From contig NZ_RQHV01000059.1 in the NCBI RefSeq assembly GCF_004771005.1, forward strand, positions 1 to 35,451: 35,451 nucleotides of DNA, given 5' to 3'. The first letter of the stretch is position 1; each line of letters begins with the position of its first letter. Below, piece after piece: positions 1-8,220 of the stretch. The DNA comes from Leptospira ilyithenensis (GTDB lineage Bacteria > Spirochaetota > Leptospiria > Leptospirales > Leptospiraceae). A program made the translations under genes and the position numbers. The notes under the pieces were generated by a model. It was given only the letters and a program-made list of their open reading frames with translations, searched no databases and was not told the DNA's origin.

Positions 1-2
1 TC

Positions 3-1694
3 GGCGCAAATCCAACAAGCGGTAGTTATATCACATTCTTTTCCGTTTCACTGACTTGCAATGATGCAGGCGGAGCCGGTTGTGACAAAATCGCATACTC
101 TAACCAAACCGGTTCCGCTCCGACTGATCCAGCTATTACCGGAACAACAGGGACGATCACTTCGGGAACTTTATATTCTAGTGCAATTGCACCGGCCGAT
201 CTTGCCACAACCTATATAAACTTCATCGCCCGCGACCAGGCCGGAAATACCTCCGCTGTTTCCAGTGAAAATTACATTATTGACACTACCATTGCCACTC
301 CTTCCCAAGTTTCCGCACTAGGCACAGGAACGGAGATCTTTGTGCAATGGGCTCCTGTTTCCAACGCCACCGAATATAGAATTTATTATAGTACCTCAAG
401 TCCTGTGACCACCTCCTCCACCAGCATAACAGGGATTAGCAATCTATACTATAAGATCACTGGTTTGACAAGCGATACACTGTATTATGTTCGGGTCGAA
501 GCAAGGAATGGTGCAGTCGGCGGAGGGGTGAGTTTACTCTCCGGGGAACAAACCGTGTTTACTACTTCTGTCCCGGTCGGTACGGCCATATCAGGAGGTC
601 ATATAGATATTTCTGCGGGAGAGGGCACGAACTCCGGAATCAATCCAAGGGCAGTGATCGATACTGCCGCAGGAAAACTATTGGTAGTTACTAACAATGG
701 TGCAAATAACGGTAAACCGAGTTTGTTTCGCTGCAATCTGGATGGGAGCGGTTGCACACATACCGATCTTTCCGCAGGACAAGGAACTGACTCTGGATTT
801 GAATTATCGGTACTTATTGATTCCGCTTCCGGAAAACTATTGGTAGTGACTAACAATGTGGCAAATAACGGTAAATTAAGTTTGTTTCGCTGCAATCTGG
901 ATGGAACCAGTTGTACGCATACCGATATCTCTGCAGGGCAGGGAACTAACTCAGGTATGTATCCAATGGGAGTTATTGATTCTATTGCTGGGAAGCTGCT
1001 AGTGGTAGCTCGGAATGAAGCGAATAACAGTAAACCTAGTCTATATCGCTGTAATCTGGATGGCACTAGTTGTACCCATACGGATATATCTGCGGGGCAA
1101 GGAACAAACTCAATTGCACTTTTTCCAGGTGTGGTGATTGATCCTATTGCGGCGAAGCTGCTGGTAGTAACTTGCAATGGAGCCAATAATAGCAAACCGA
1201 GTCTGTTTCGATGCAATCTGGATGGCACTAGTTGTACCCATACGGATATTTCCGCAGGTCAAGGAACTAGCTCTGGAGGGAGGCCAACTGCAATCATCGA
1301 TACTAGTTCTGGGAAACTTCTAGCATTTACTTCCAATGCTGCAAATGGAGGAAAGCCCGGTTTGTTTCGTTGCAATTTGGATGGAACAGGTTGCGCTCAT
1401 ACGGATGTTTCTGCTAGCCAAGGTGCTAACTCTGGTACCTCTCCGTCTGCAGTGATAGATTTTATTTCGGGAAAATTATTGTTTGCGACCATGAATCAAT
1501 TTAATGATAGTAAGTCGGGCCTATTTCGCTGTGATCCAGATGGGACTAACTGCACTTATACGGATATTTCCATGGGACAAGGAATAAACTCCGGCTTTCG
1601 ACCTGTTATATTGATCGAACCTAGCTCAGGGAAACTTCTAGTAGTGACTTGGAATTTGGCAAATAATGGCAAACCCAGTTTGTTTATCTGGTAA
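3..1694 (+). CDS. Secreted repeat protein with fibronectin III-like module (5' partial)
   Basis: The reading frame is open from the left edge, so the true start lies outside the window. The first ATG inside the frame, at 342, is probably internal. The first visible residues contain a Cys-rich stretch (LTCNDAGGAGCDKIAYS) of the kind seen in chitobiase C-terminal-like domains of spirochete surface proteins. A fibronectin III-like segment follows at about 300-590 (EYRIYYSTSS, LYYVRVEARNG). Seven tandem copies of a roughly 53-residue unit then run to the stop. Each unit has an AGKLLVVTNN-like strand and an FRCNLDG-CTHTD turn with two Cys, which suggests a beta-propeller or stacked beta repeat. 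A role at the cell surface or in secretion is inferred only. No catalytic motif is visible. Confidence 0.8.
   Translation, partial: GANPTSGSYITFFSVSLTCNDAGGAGCDKIAYSNQTGSAPTDPAITGTTGTITSGTLYSSAIAPADLATTYINFIARDQAGNTSAVSSENYIIDTTIATPSQVSALGTGTEIFVQWAPVSNATEYRIYYSTSSPVTTSSTSITGISNLYYKITGLTSDTLYYVRVEARNGAVGGGVSLLSGEQTVFTTSVPVGTAISGGHIDISAGEGTNSGINPRAVIDTAAGKLLVVTNNGANNGKPSLFRCNLDGSGCTHTDLSAGQGTDSGFELSVLIDSASGKLLVVTNNVANNGKLSLFRCNLDGTSCTHTDISAGQGTNSGMYPMGVIDSIAGKLLVVARNEANNSKPSLYRCNLDGTSCTHTDISAGQGTNSIALFPGVVIDPIAAKLLVVTCNGANNSKPSLFRCNLDGTSCTHTDISAGQGTSSGGRPTAIIDTSSGKLLAFTSNAANGGKPGLFRCNLDGTGCAHTDVSASQGANSGTSPSAVIDFISGKLLFATMNQFNDSKSGLFRCDPDGTNCTYTDISMGQGINSGFRPVILIEPSSGKLLVVTWNLANNGKPSLFIW
606..1691 (+). 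repeat. Seven in-frame tandem repeats of about 159 bp
   Basis: The unit begins at the codons for DISAGQGTNSG and ends at RCNLDGTSCTHT. Successive starts are about 159 bases apart. Units 2 to 4 are most alike at the DNA level, while units 6 and 7 have diverged, and unit 7 is cut short after PSLFIW. Repeats this similar can expand or contract by recombination. They lie entirely inside the coding frame, so they are a protein repeat and not an intergenic array. Confidence 0.85.
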
Positions 1695-1909
1695 AGGAAT
1701 CATACCTTATACTCATTAGATGAAACTAAAAAAACAAACAATTTTTATAAGAACGTGCCTAGCCCGACATCCCTCGTTTGGGGGATAAGTCTTTCGCCCG
1801 TAGTGGATTTCGCTCGGATTAAAATTGTTTTTTCGGAAATTTATTTCTAGAAAACTTCTGCATAGGTGCTATCCTTTTCCTAGAGACAGGGAAGATCGGG
1901 GATACCAAA

Positions 1910-2761
1910 ATGAAAAAACAAAATTCTAAATCAAATTTACTCAGTAAAATCCCGGTTCTTATCATTGGCATCCTATTTTCTTCCAATTGTTACTTCAACC
2001 CTGCCATCCAGTCCGTTTTCAATCCGGCAACTTCGGAATCCAGTGGTGCGGGAGCACTTGCCCTTTTAGCTGGGAGTGGATCATCGGCAAGCACTACAGA
2101 CACCGGTGCCACTTTACAAGTGCTAGGCCAACTCAAAAGCTCGGGTAGCTCGGTTACAAATGCTACTCTCAGTTTAGGTTCTGTTTCCTCTTCCGCAAAA
2201 GATACAGTTGCCGTTAGTACTACTGCGACAACGAACGGGATTGGAAAATTTCTACTCAAACTTCGTCCTGGCACTTATACGATCAACGTAACAAGTTCCG
2301 GCGGAGTTAGTTTGGGTAGTTTTACTTTGGTAGTCAGTGGTACAACTGTTACACAAGGTTCCGATTCCGGTACTTTCACTGTTCTGGGACTTACAACTTA
2401 CACTCTTGACGAGACAGTTGCCCTAACCACTGAGTTTACTTTGGTTAGCACCAATCCGGTTGAAGGGGATCAGTCAGTGCCGCTTTCCGGTAGCACATTT
2501 ACAATTGTTTTTACATTTAGCAATACAGTGGATGCAAGTACGATACTGGAGCAAAATATTAGCTTCATAATAGGAACACCGGAATCCGCAAAATCAATTT
2601 CTCATACAACGGTGGGAAATACCTCTACGATTATCTTTGGCGGAGGTAATATTTACAGTGGGGTCAATTATAAAATCACTCCCACCAGTCTGATTAAAGA
2701 CACGGATGGATTCTCCTTAACTCCGAAAACCTTAAATATTAAAACAGCGGGCGGATCTTAA
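1910..2761 (+). CDS. Ig-like domain lipoprotein
   Basis: A 283-residue protein. It starts with a Lys-rich n-region and a hydrophobic core (IPVLIIGILFSSNC), giving a loose spirochete lipobox with the modified Cys near residue 27. The following 60 residues are rich in Ser, Gly and Ala and are probably a flexible tether. The middle (about 70-175) looks like a carboxypeptidase-regulatory or beta-sandwich fold (ATLSLGSV, FLLKLRPGTYTINV). The C-terminal third (STNPVEGDQSVPLSGSTFTI and following) matches the bacterial Ig-like Big_5 pattern. It is likely anchored in the outer membrane. The start is chosen because the signal peptide begins there. A weak G-rich ribosome site (CGGGG) lies about nine bases upstream. 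Its function is unknown. Confidence 0.8.
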   Translation: MKKQNSKSNLLSKIPVLIIGILFSSNCYFNPAIQSVFNPATSESSGAGALALLAGSGSSASTTDTGATLQVLGQLKSSGSSVTNATLSLGSVSSSAKDTVAVSTTATTNGIGKFLLKLRPGTYTINVTSSGGVSLGSFTLVVSGTTVTQGSDSGTFTVLGLTTYTLDETVALTTEFTLVSTNPVEGDQSVPLSGSTFTIVFTFSNTVDASTILEQNISFIIGTPESAKSISHTTVGNTSTIIFGGGNIYSGVNYKITPTSLIKDTDGFSLTPKTLNIKTAGGS

Positions 2762-2840
2762 AAAATCCGATGAGAAGATCCCCACGCATTTAGAAATCTT
2801 CCTCTTACTTACTGAAGTAAACAGAAGAACAAGCTAGAAA

Positions 2841-2880
2841 CCACTTCGTACTTACGCCTTTAGTTCCTCCAAGGAAAGGC
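2841..2880. repeat. Partial copy of the hairpin element beside the first TA module
   Basis: CCACTTCGTACTTACGCCTT at 2841-2860 closely matches CCACTTCGCATAACTACGCCTT at 3612-3633, on the other side of the VapBC module. The right part here differs but also folds, with GCCTTT (2856-2861) pairing with AAAGGC (2875-2880). It may be a decayed copy of the 3612-3668 element. Confidence 0.4.
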
Positions 2881-2929
2881 CAGCCGTTTTTCTCACTACA
2901 CCAATATTCACCAAGCTTGAAAATCAGGG

Positions 2930-2958
2930 TTGACCTGATATATACCGCAGTATATACT
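2930..2958 (+). promoter_or_regulatory. vapBC promoter with palindromic operator
   Basis: A near-consensus -35 (TTGACC, 2930-2935) and -10 (TATACT, 2953-2958) are separated by 17 bp. A perfect inverted repeat, TATATAC-CGCA-GTATATA (2939-2956), fills the spacer and overlaps the -10. This is the expected layout for autorepression by an AbrB-type VapB antitoxin and its VapC complex. A ribosome site AAGG (2964-2967) lies nine bases before the ATG at 2977. Confidence 0.7.
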
Positions 2959-2976
2959 CTACTAAGGTAAAGATTC

Positions 2977-3207
2977 ATGCAAACAGCAAAAATATTTGTA
3001 AACGGGAGAAGCCAAGCAGTCCGGCTTCCAAAGGAATTTCAATTTAAAGGCGAAGAAGTATTTATACAAAAACTCGGCGATGCTGTCATTCTAGTGCCGA
3101 AAAACAAAGCATGGAATGCTTTCCTTGAAGGGTTAAACGGATTCACTGACGATTTTCTTAAAGAGGGAAGGAGCGAATTACCTGAATCGGAAAGAGACAG
3201 TTTTTAA
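2977..3207 (+). CDS. vapB: VapB-type antitoxin (AbrB/SpoVT fold)
   Basis: A 76-residue protein with the swapped-hairpin N-terminus typical of VapB/MazE antitoxins: KIFVNGRSQAVRLPKEFQF followed by EVFIQKLGDAVILVPK. The N-terminal half should bind the palindrome in its own promoter. The acidic C-terminal tail should wrap and neutralise the toxin. Its stop codon overlaps the toxin ATG by one base (TAATG), which indicates translational coupling. It is the first gene of a two-gene operon. Confidence 0.88.
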   Translation: MQTAKIFVNGRSQAVRLPKEFQFKGEEVFIQKLGDAVILVPKNKAWNAFLEGLNGFTDDFLKEGRSELPESERDSF

Positions 3208-3605
3208 TGTTCCTTTTAGATACGAATATTTGTATTTTTCTTATTAAAAAGAAGAATACGGTTCTTTTAGATAAATTGAAAAAGAATTATAATAAAGGAA
3301 TTTTTATTTCATCATTAACTTTAGCTGAGCTTGAGTTTGGTATAGAGAATAGTGAACAGAAAGAAAAAAATAGATTTTCTTTGATCGAATTCTTATCTAT
3401 TTTTGAAATTTTACCATTTGAACAGTCCGACACACAAGCATTCGGAATCATTAAAGCTGATTTAAAAAAATCAGGAAACCTAATCGGATCTGCTGATGCC
3501 TTATTAGCAGCTCAAGCTATTTCAAAAAATTTAACTTTTATTACTAACAACACAAAGGAATTCAAAAGAATTAAAAACCTAAAAGTGGAAGATTGGTCTT
3601 TATAA
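3207..3605 (+). CDS. vapC: VapC toxin, PIN-domain ribonuclease
   Basis: A 132-residue PIN protein. The acidic residues expected to bind Mg or Mn are visible: D5 in FLLDTNIC, E41 in LAELEFG and D97 in GSADALLAAQ. The C-terminal signature FITNNTKEFKRIKNLKVEDW is typical of VapC toxins, which cleave tRNA or rRNA. No catalytic residue is obviously missing, so the toxin is probably active. Its codon use is very AT-rich compared with neighbouring chromosomal genes, which agrees with horizontal transfer. Confidence 0.9.
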   Translation: MFLLDTNICIFLIKKKNTVLLDKLKKNYNKGIFISSLTLAELEFGIENSEQKEKNRFSLIEFLSIFEILPFEQSDTQAFGIIKADLKKSGNLIGSADALLAAQAISKNLTFITNNTKEFKRIKNLKVEDWSL

Positions 3606-3611
3606 GTTCAG

Positions 3612-3668
3612 CCACTTCGCATAACTACGCCTTACCGCTGCGAACAACGTCGGTAAGCCTAGTTTGTT
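3612..3668. repeat. Imperfect hairpin element resembling a cassette recombination site
   Basis: It lies between the two toxin-antitoxin modules. A core stem TTACCG (3632-3637) / CGGTAA (3651-3656) is extended outward by AACTA (3623-3627) / TAGTT (3660-3664) with small mismatches, around a 13-base loop. The left side carries GCATAAC (3619-3625) and the right side GTTAAAT, which resemble the RYYYAAC and GTTRRRY core boxes of integron attC sites. The similarity is structural and by eye. No integrase gene is in the window. Confidence 0.4.
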
Positions 3669-3721
3669 AAATGACATGGGTAAAAACCCATTTCAAATAA
3701 GAAAAAATGAAAGCTATTTTC

Positions 3722-3736
3722 TTGACAACTTGTCAA
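3722..3736. promoter_or_regulatory. Palindrome in the phd promoter region
   Basis: TTGACAA-C-TTGTCAA is a perfect 15-bp inverted repeat 22 bp before the Phd start codon. Its first six bases are a consensus -35 (TTGACA). No good -10 follows at the right distance (best TAAGTT near 3744), and there is no clear ribosome site before the ATG at 3759. The palindrome is the likely operator for the Phd antitoxin. TTGACAACTT occurs again at 4398-4407, just after the toxin gene. Confidence 0.5.
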
Positions 3737-3758
3737 CTTAAAATAAGTTTAAAGTATT

Positions 3759-3995
3759 ATGAAATCATTCCCTGTCGGTGAACTAAAATCTCATTTCTCC
3801 GAGGTTCTTGAATATGTCAAAAATGGAGAAAAGGTCGGAATTCTTTTTGGAAAAAATAAAAAGACCATTGCTATGATAGTACCAGTCAATCAAAACACTG
3901 GTGCAAAGAGAAAAATTGGAATGCTTGATGGAAAGGTAAAAATTTCTTTTGAAAAAGATTTTTCAATTACTGAGGAAGAATTCTTAAGTATTTAA
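3759..3995 (+). CDS. Phd/YefM-family antitoxin
   Basis: A 78-residue protein beginning MKSFPVGELKSHFSEVLEYVKNG, a classic Phd/YefM N-terminus that forms the DNA-binding dimer. It is followed by a KNKKTIAMIVPV strand and an acidic C-terminal tail expected to bind the toxin. The stop codon directly abuts the toxin ATG. The start fits the family's usual N-terminus although no Shine-Dalgarno sequence is evident. It should repress its own operon and neutralise the following PIN toxin. Confidence 0.87.
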   Translation: MKSFPVGELKSHFSEVLEYVKNGEKVGILFGKNKKTIAMIVPVNQNTGAKRKIGMLDGKVKISFEKDFSITEEEFLSI

Positions 3996-4397
3996 ATGAC
4001 GTTCCTTTTAGATACTCATGCCCTACTCTGGGTCATTGGTGACTCAAAACAATTAAGTAAGAAAGCGGCTACGATTATACAAGATCAAAATAATCAAATT
4101 TTAGTTAGTTCCATATCCTTGTGGGAACTTTCTTTAAAATATAAACTTGGTAAACTTAAACTCTCTGGTTTTAAACCGGAGGATATTCCTAAATTTCTTG
4201 AAAAATTAAATATTAATACTATAGAACTAAACAAAGAAGATGCTTCTTCATATCATAACTTGAAAGAAGATTTTCATAGAGATCCTTTTGATCGAATGCT
4301 GATTTGGCAATGTATCTCCAGAAAGCTTACATTAATTTCCAAAGATTCAGAAATGAAGAAATATAAGGTTTCCGGATTAAAAACTATTTGGTCTTAA
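3996..4397 (+). CDS. PIN-domain toxin paired with Phd
   Basis: A 133-residue PIN ribonuclease of the subfamily that is usually coupled to Phd antitoxins: MTFLLDTHALLWVIGD, SSISLWELSLKYKLGKL and DPFDRMLIWQCI. Candidate metal-binding residues are D6, E44, D99 and D117 (LISKD). All are present, so the toxin is probably functional. It begins on the base after the antitoxin stop. It is only distantly similar to the VapC at 3207, so the two modules are not a recent tandem duplication. Confidence 0.88.
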   Translation: MTFLLDTHALLWVIGDSKQLSKKAATIIQDQNNQILVSSISLWELSLKYKLGKLKLSGFKPEDIPKFLEKLNINTIELNKEDASSYHNLKEDFHRDPFDRMLIWQCISRKLTLISKDSEMKKYKVSGLKTIWS

Positions 4398-4438
4398 TTG
4401 ACAACTTCATATTCCCGCACCTTTCCTCTCCTAAAACA

Positions 4439-5758
4439 TTATCCCTTTTTGCCCCATAACAAAAAACCTACGGTAGAAACCGCAAACCCGCCAAACAAAA
4501 TCAAGGCGACAAAAGGATTGCTGTAAATTACCGAAACCAGAGCGACGAGGCCCAACCCCAAAGCAATGATTGCCAAAACCGGATAAAAAGGCGCGATATA
4601 GGGTCTCGAACGATTCGGTTCCTTCTTTCTCAAAACAAAAAAAGAAATCATACTCACCACATACATCCCGCAGGCACCGAGTGCACTCGCAGTGATTAAC
4701 TCCGAAGTTTTTCCTATACAAAGCGCCAAAAATCCTATGGCAGCACCGACAAACACCGCATTGACGGGCACATGGGTTTTGTGATTTAATTTTCCCAGGA
4801 ATCCTGGCAAAAACTTTTCCTTGGACAAAGCATAGACCAATCGGGAGGCACCCAAAATGATTCCGAAAAGAGAAGCGATCAGACCGAACAGACCGATGAA
4901 TGTAAAAATCTTTGCAATATAGGAATCGATTCCGTATAACTTTGTCAATACGAATGACAGAGGATAATCCAAACCAGCCACTTCTTTCGTATTAACCACA
5001 CCTGCCGTTCCTATAAAAACGGAAGAAGCGAGAAAGATAAGTGTCCCGATTCCTGCGGCATAACCTTTGGGAATGTCTTTTTTCGGATCTTTTACTTCTT
5101 CGGCAGCCATAGCCACACCTTCAACAGCAAGAAAGAACCAAATCGCAAACGGAATGGATTGAAAGAAAGAAGAAAAGGAAAACTCGGCGAAACTAGGAAG
5201 TTCCGCAAACGATTGAAATGAAAAATAAGGAACGATCGCTCCTAGATAAAGCAACAACCCGCAAATCGCAGTGATCGTTACAAACAATTCGAATCTAGCC
5301 GTTTGTTTGACTCCCAGAAGATTGATGATCACTAAAATTCCGAAAAAACCGAAAGACGCATATAGATCGGGAATGATAGGAAATAGAAAGTGAAAATATC
5401 CACCTAATGCAGATGCGATGGCAGGAGGTGCCAGAATGAATTCTGCCAAGACCAAAAACCCGCTGATAAACCCTCCTATCTTTCCCAGTGCCAAATGAGA
5501 ATAGGCAAAAGGTCCTCCCGAATGAGGGATGGATGCCGCGAGTTCGGTAAAACAAAGTGCAAAACAAATATAAAAGACCGCGATGATAAATACGGCGAGT
5601 GCAAATTCCCAAAACCCGGCCACAGACCAACCTAGGTTCCATCCGAAATAATCTCCTGAGATCACAAGCCCTACTGCAATTCCCCAAAGATGAATCGGAC
5701 CTAAGGTTTTATGAAGACCTGTATTTTCATTTGATTGCGCTTGTTCCGGATGATTCAA
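4439..5758 (-). CDS. eat: APC-family permease, probably ethanolamine permease
   Basis: A 439-residue polytopic membrane protein with about twelve hydrophobic segments. The N-terminal signature HLWGIAVGLVISGDYFGWN, followed by SIPHSGGPFAYSHLALG, matches the ethanolamine permease branch of the APC superfamily. Transport of ethanolamine or a close analogue into the cell is therefore likely. No ethanolamine ammonia-lyase genes are in the window, so the substrate is not confirmed by context. The start is a TTG at 5758, supported by a GAGG ribosome site eight bases upstream. Many shorter frames over this gene are shadows. Confidence 0.8.
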   Translation of the reverse strand: MNHPEQAQSNENTGLHKTLGPIHLWGIAVGLVISGDYFGWNLGWSVAGFWEFALAVFIIAVFYICFALCFTELAASIPHSGGPFAYSHLALGKIGGFISGFLVLAEFILAPPAIASALGGYFHFLFPIIPDLYASFGFFGILVIINLLGVKQTARFELFVTITAICGLLLYLGAIVPYFSFQSFAELPSFAEFSFSSFFQSIPFAIWFFLAVEGVAMAAEEVKDPKKDIPKGYAAGIGTLIFLASSVFIGTAGVVNTKEVAGLDYPLSFVLTKLYGIDSYIAKIFTFIGLFGLIASLFGIILGASRLVYALSKEKFLPGFLGKLNHKTHVPVNAVFVGAAIGFLALCIGKTSELITASALGACGMYVVSMISFFVLRKKEPNRSRPYIAPFYPVLAIIALGLGLVALVSVIYSNPFVALILFGGFAVSTVGFLLWGKKG

Positions 5759-6120
5759 GTGGTACCTCAGACAGATTGGTTAGTTCATCGAACGGAGAGA
5801 ACGAAAATTGGTCGAGTAAAGATTTATGAAACACAAAATGATCACTTAACAAAAAAAAGGTTGTGTTGTAAAATTCAACTTTTTGTTCGCTAAAACGGCA
5901 AAAAATCCCCAATTATTTGTTTACAGAAAAAGAATTGGAAAATATAAATTTGTAAAAAAAGGAATAGGAGAAGAAAATTGCAAAGCGCACAATACATAGA
6001 TAAAGTCTCTCGCCTCTTAAAAGTGAGAGAGATGTTTCTCGCGGTGGCGAGGCCAGGACGGCCGAAGCTCGTGCGTCGTAAAACGGAGGTTACGCGCACA
6101 GGAGCGTGGAACATCGAACG
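5759..6120. other. Intergenic region with a GC-rich element
   Basis: No convincing gene is visible. The left part is very AT-rich and probably carries the promoter of the permease. At 6006-6030 a hairpin, TCTCTCGC / GTGAGAGA with one G-T pair, has a 9-base loop. It is followed to about 6120 by a stretch much richer in G and C than its surroundings (GGCGAGGCCAGGACGGCC and similar). That composition suggests an interspersed repeat inserted just before the next gene. Confidence 0.5.
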
Positions 6121-6507
6121 ATGAAAAAACATTTATTGCGAATTCTAATTTTTGGCGTGGTTCTTTGGATCGTACCCTTTTTTGTTTCTTTCGGCTTTTA
6201 CTCTCCCGAAGGCAAACTACAAGGAGATCTTTTTTTATTCAAAACAACGATGATCCTTGTAGGAAGTTTAACCGGCTGTTACCTGCTCTACCAGTTGGCC
6301 AAGTTGAAACCTGAGTCGGCACTGATTACATTTACAGGAACCGGGATCCTCTGGTTCGTAGAAAATATCGTTCTTGATTTTTTGATTTTAATCCCGATGT
6401 CCAAGATGTCAGCGGGAGATTACTTCATCCAAATCGGACTTCGTTATCTCACCATGATATTTATCGCAACCATGGTCGGAGCAAGCATCGAGGCGCAGAA
6501 AAAATAA
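6121..6507 (+). CDS. Small integral membrane protein, unknown function
   Basis: 128 residues with four predicted membrane segments (LLRILIFGVVLWIVPFFVSF, ILVGSLTGCYLLYQL, LITFTGTGILWFVENIVLDF and LRYLTMIFIATMVGA). It ends in a short basic tail. A GTG at 6106 would add five residues but sits directly on the AGGAG motif. The ATG at 6121 starts a normal basic-then-hydrophobic N-terminus and is preferred, although its own ribosome site is poor. The gene ends just before a strong terminator. I do not recognise a family. Confidence 0.65.
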   Translation: MKKHLLRILIFGVVLWIVPFFVSFGFYSPEGKLQGDLFLFKTTMILVGSLTGCYLLYQLAKLKPESALITFTGTGILWFVENIVLDFLILIPMSKMSAGDYFIQIGLRYLTMIFIATMVGASIEAQKK

Positions 6508-6554
6508 ACCGCGAACGGTATTGATTTTTAAAAAATAGAGATGAGTCCGAATAT

Positions 6555-6588
6555 AAAAAAACCCGCATGGATTAGATGCGGGTTTTTT
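6555..6588. terminator. Bidirectional Rho-independent terminator
   Basis: ACCCGCAT (6561-6568) pairs perfectly with ATGCGGGT (6576-6583) around a 7-base loop. The stem is flanked by an A run on the left and a T run on the right. It lies between the convergent small membrane gene and pckA and can serve both. Confidence 0.9.
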
Positions 6589-6624
6589 ATTTGGTTTTTA
6601 CTAAACCTGGTCGCTTAACTTTAA

Positions 6625-8220
6625 TTAAGCAACAGGACCATAAGCACTGAAATCAAATTCTTTCGAACCACCTGTGAGATACTTTTTGTAATTTTCTACA
6701 AATTGTTTCGCAAGGTCGCCCGCTGTTTTGTCATACTCTGCTTTGTCTGCCCAAGCGTTACGAGGATTGAGGATTTGAGAATCCACTCCTGTCACTGTCT
6801 TAGGGAAAGAAACTTGGAATACAGGGTGTTTTTCGAACTCGGATTTTTCAATGTTGCCGTTTAGGATTTCATTGATGATCTGGCGGGTCGCAGGAAGATT
6901 CATACGTTTTCCCACTCCATACTTTCCACCTACGAGTCCGGTGTTGATCAGGTAAGCATTTACATTGTGTTTTTTCATCTTCTCACCGAGCAACTTCGCA
7001 TAGAAAGTTGGGTGAAGAGTCATAAACGCCTGACCGAAACAAGCGGAGAAAGTCGCTTGAGGCTCTTTTACACCGCGCTCTGTTCCCGCTACCTTTGCAG
7101 TATAACCCGACAAGAAGTGATACATAGCTTGTTCGATGGATAGTTTGGAAACCGCAGGAAGAACTCCGTAAGCATCGTATGTCAAAAAGATTACGGTGTT
7201 CGGGTGACCTGCTTTGGAATCCGGTTGGATGTTATCGATATGGAAAATCGGATAAGATACACGGGTGTTTTCCGTTTTTGCCGCAGAAGAATAATCCACT
7301 TTCTTTGTGGTAGCATCAAATACTACGTTCTCAAGAAGAGCGTCTCTTCGGATTGCCGCATAAATCTCAGGCTCTGTTGTAGGATCAAGATTGATCGTCT
7401 TCGCATAACAGCCGCCTTCGATATTGAAGATACCATTATCGTCCCAACCGTGTTCGTCGTCACCGATGAGTTTGCGGTTCGGGTCTGTGGAAAGAGTTGT
7501 TTTTCCGGTTCCGGATAAACCGAAGAAAAGTGCAGAATCCCCTGCTCCACCTACGTTTGCAGAACAGTGCATAGTCAATACGCCTTTGAGAGGCAGATAG
7601 TAGTTCATAACGGAGAAGATACCTTTTTTCATCTCTCCACCGTATTCGGTTCCACCAATGATACAGATTTTTTTAGCAAGGTGGAAAATCACGAATACAT
7701 CCGAGTTCAAACCGTGCTCTTTGTACTTTGTGTTTTTATAACCGGAAGCATTGATGATTGTAAATTCGGGAAGTAGGTTTGCCAATTCATCTTTGGTAGG
7801 ACGAAGGAACATGTTTGTGCAAAAATGATGTTGCCAAGCTCTTTCCGTTACCACTCTGAGTGAGATGCGGGTATCAGCATTCGTTCCTGCATGACCGTCG
7901 AAAACGTAAAGTTTTTTGTTGTCCAAAAACTTTACCACTTCCGTATAAAGTTCGTTAAAGATAGCTTCGGAAACCTTTGTATTTACAGGTCCCCACCAAA
8001 TGTTTTCATTGGAAGAAGGTTCATCTACAAAGTATTTGTCTTTAGGAGAACGTCCCGTGAAAATCCCTGTATCCACCATCACTGTACCGTTGTCAGACAC
8101 TACGCCTTCTTTGTTGTTGATTTCGTGCTGGTAAATTTCGTCGTAAGATAGGTTATGGAAGACTTCAGATGGTTTCAGGCCGAGCTCTGCAAGGCCGCGT
8201 AAGTTAGTGGATACTGACAT
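6625..8220 (-). CDS. pckA: Phosphoenolpyruvate carboxykinase (ATP)
   Basis: A 531-residue enzyme converting oxaloacetate and ATP to phosphoenolpyruvate, CO2 and ADP. This is the entry step of gluconeogenesis, important for bacteria that live on fatty acids as leptospires do. The substrate loop GRSPKD is at 56-61, YGGEMKKG at 193-200, the kinase-1a P-loop GLSGTGKTT at 234-242, and the metal-binding kinase-2 motif IGDDEHGW at about 252-259. These mark the ATP-dependent type, and the length is normal. A good AGGAG ribosome site lies upstream of the ATG. It ends at a shared terminator and is divergent from glycogen synthase, so two sugar-forming functions flank one 70-bp control region. Confidence 0.97.
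   Translation of the reverse strand: MSVSTNLRGLAELGLKPSEVFHNLSYDEIYQHEINNKEGVVSDNGTVMVDTGIFTGRSPKDKYFVDEPSSNENIWWGPVNTKVSEAIFNELYTEVVKFLDNKKLYVFDGHAGTNADTRISLRVVTERAWQHHFCTNMFLRPTKDELANLLPEFTIINASGYKNTKYKEHGLNSDVFVIFHLAKKICIIGGTEYGGEMKKGIFSVMNYYLPLKGVLTMHCSANVGGAGDSALFFGLSGTGKTTLSTDPNRKLIGDDEHGWDDNGIFNIEGGCYAKTINLDPTTEPEIYAAIRRDALLENVVFDATTKKVDYSSAAKTENTRVSYPIFHIDNIQPDSKAGHPNTVIFLTYDAYGVLPAVSKLSIEQAMYHFLSGYTAKVAGTERGVKEPQATFSACFGQAFMTLHPTFYAKLLGEKMKKHNVNAYLINTGLVGGKYGVGKRMNLPATRQIINEILNGNIEKSEFEKHPVFQVSFPKTVTGVDSQILNPRNAWADKAEYDKTAGDLAKQFVENYKKYLTGGSKEFDFSAYGPVA

Noticed and set aside
599..1228. 209-residue minus-strand open frame over the tandem repeats
   Set aside because: It is the mirror of the repeat-coding frame. 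The repetitive codons keep the opposite strand open, and there is no start signal.
606..1691. CRISPR-like array
   Set aside because: The units are contiguous 159-base repeats without unique spacers and encode a continuous protein.
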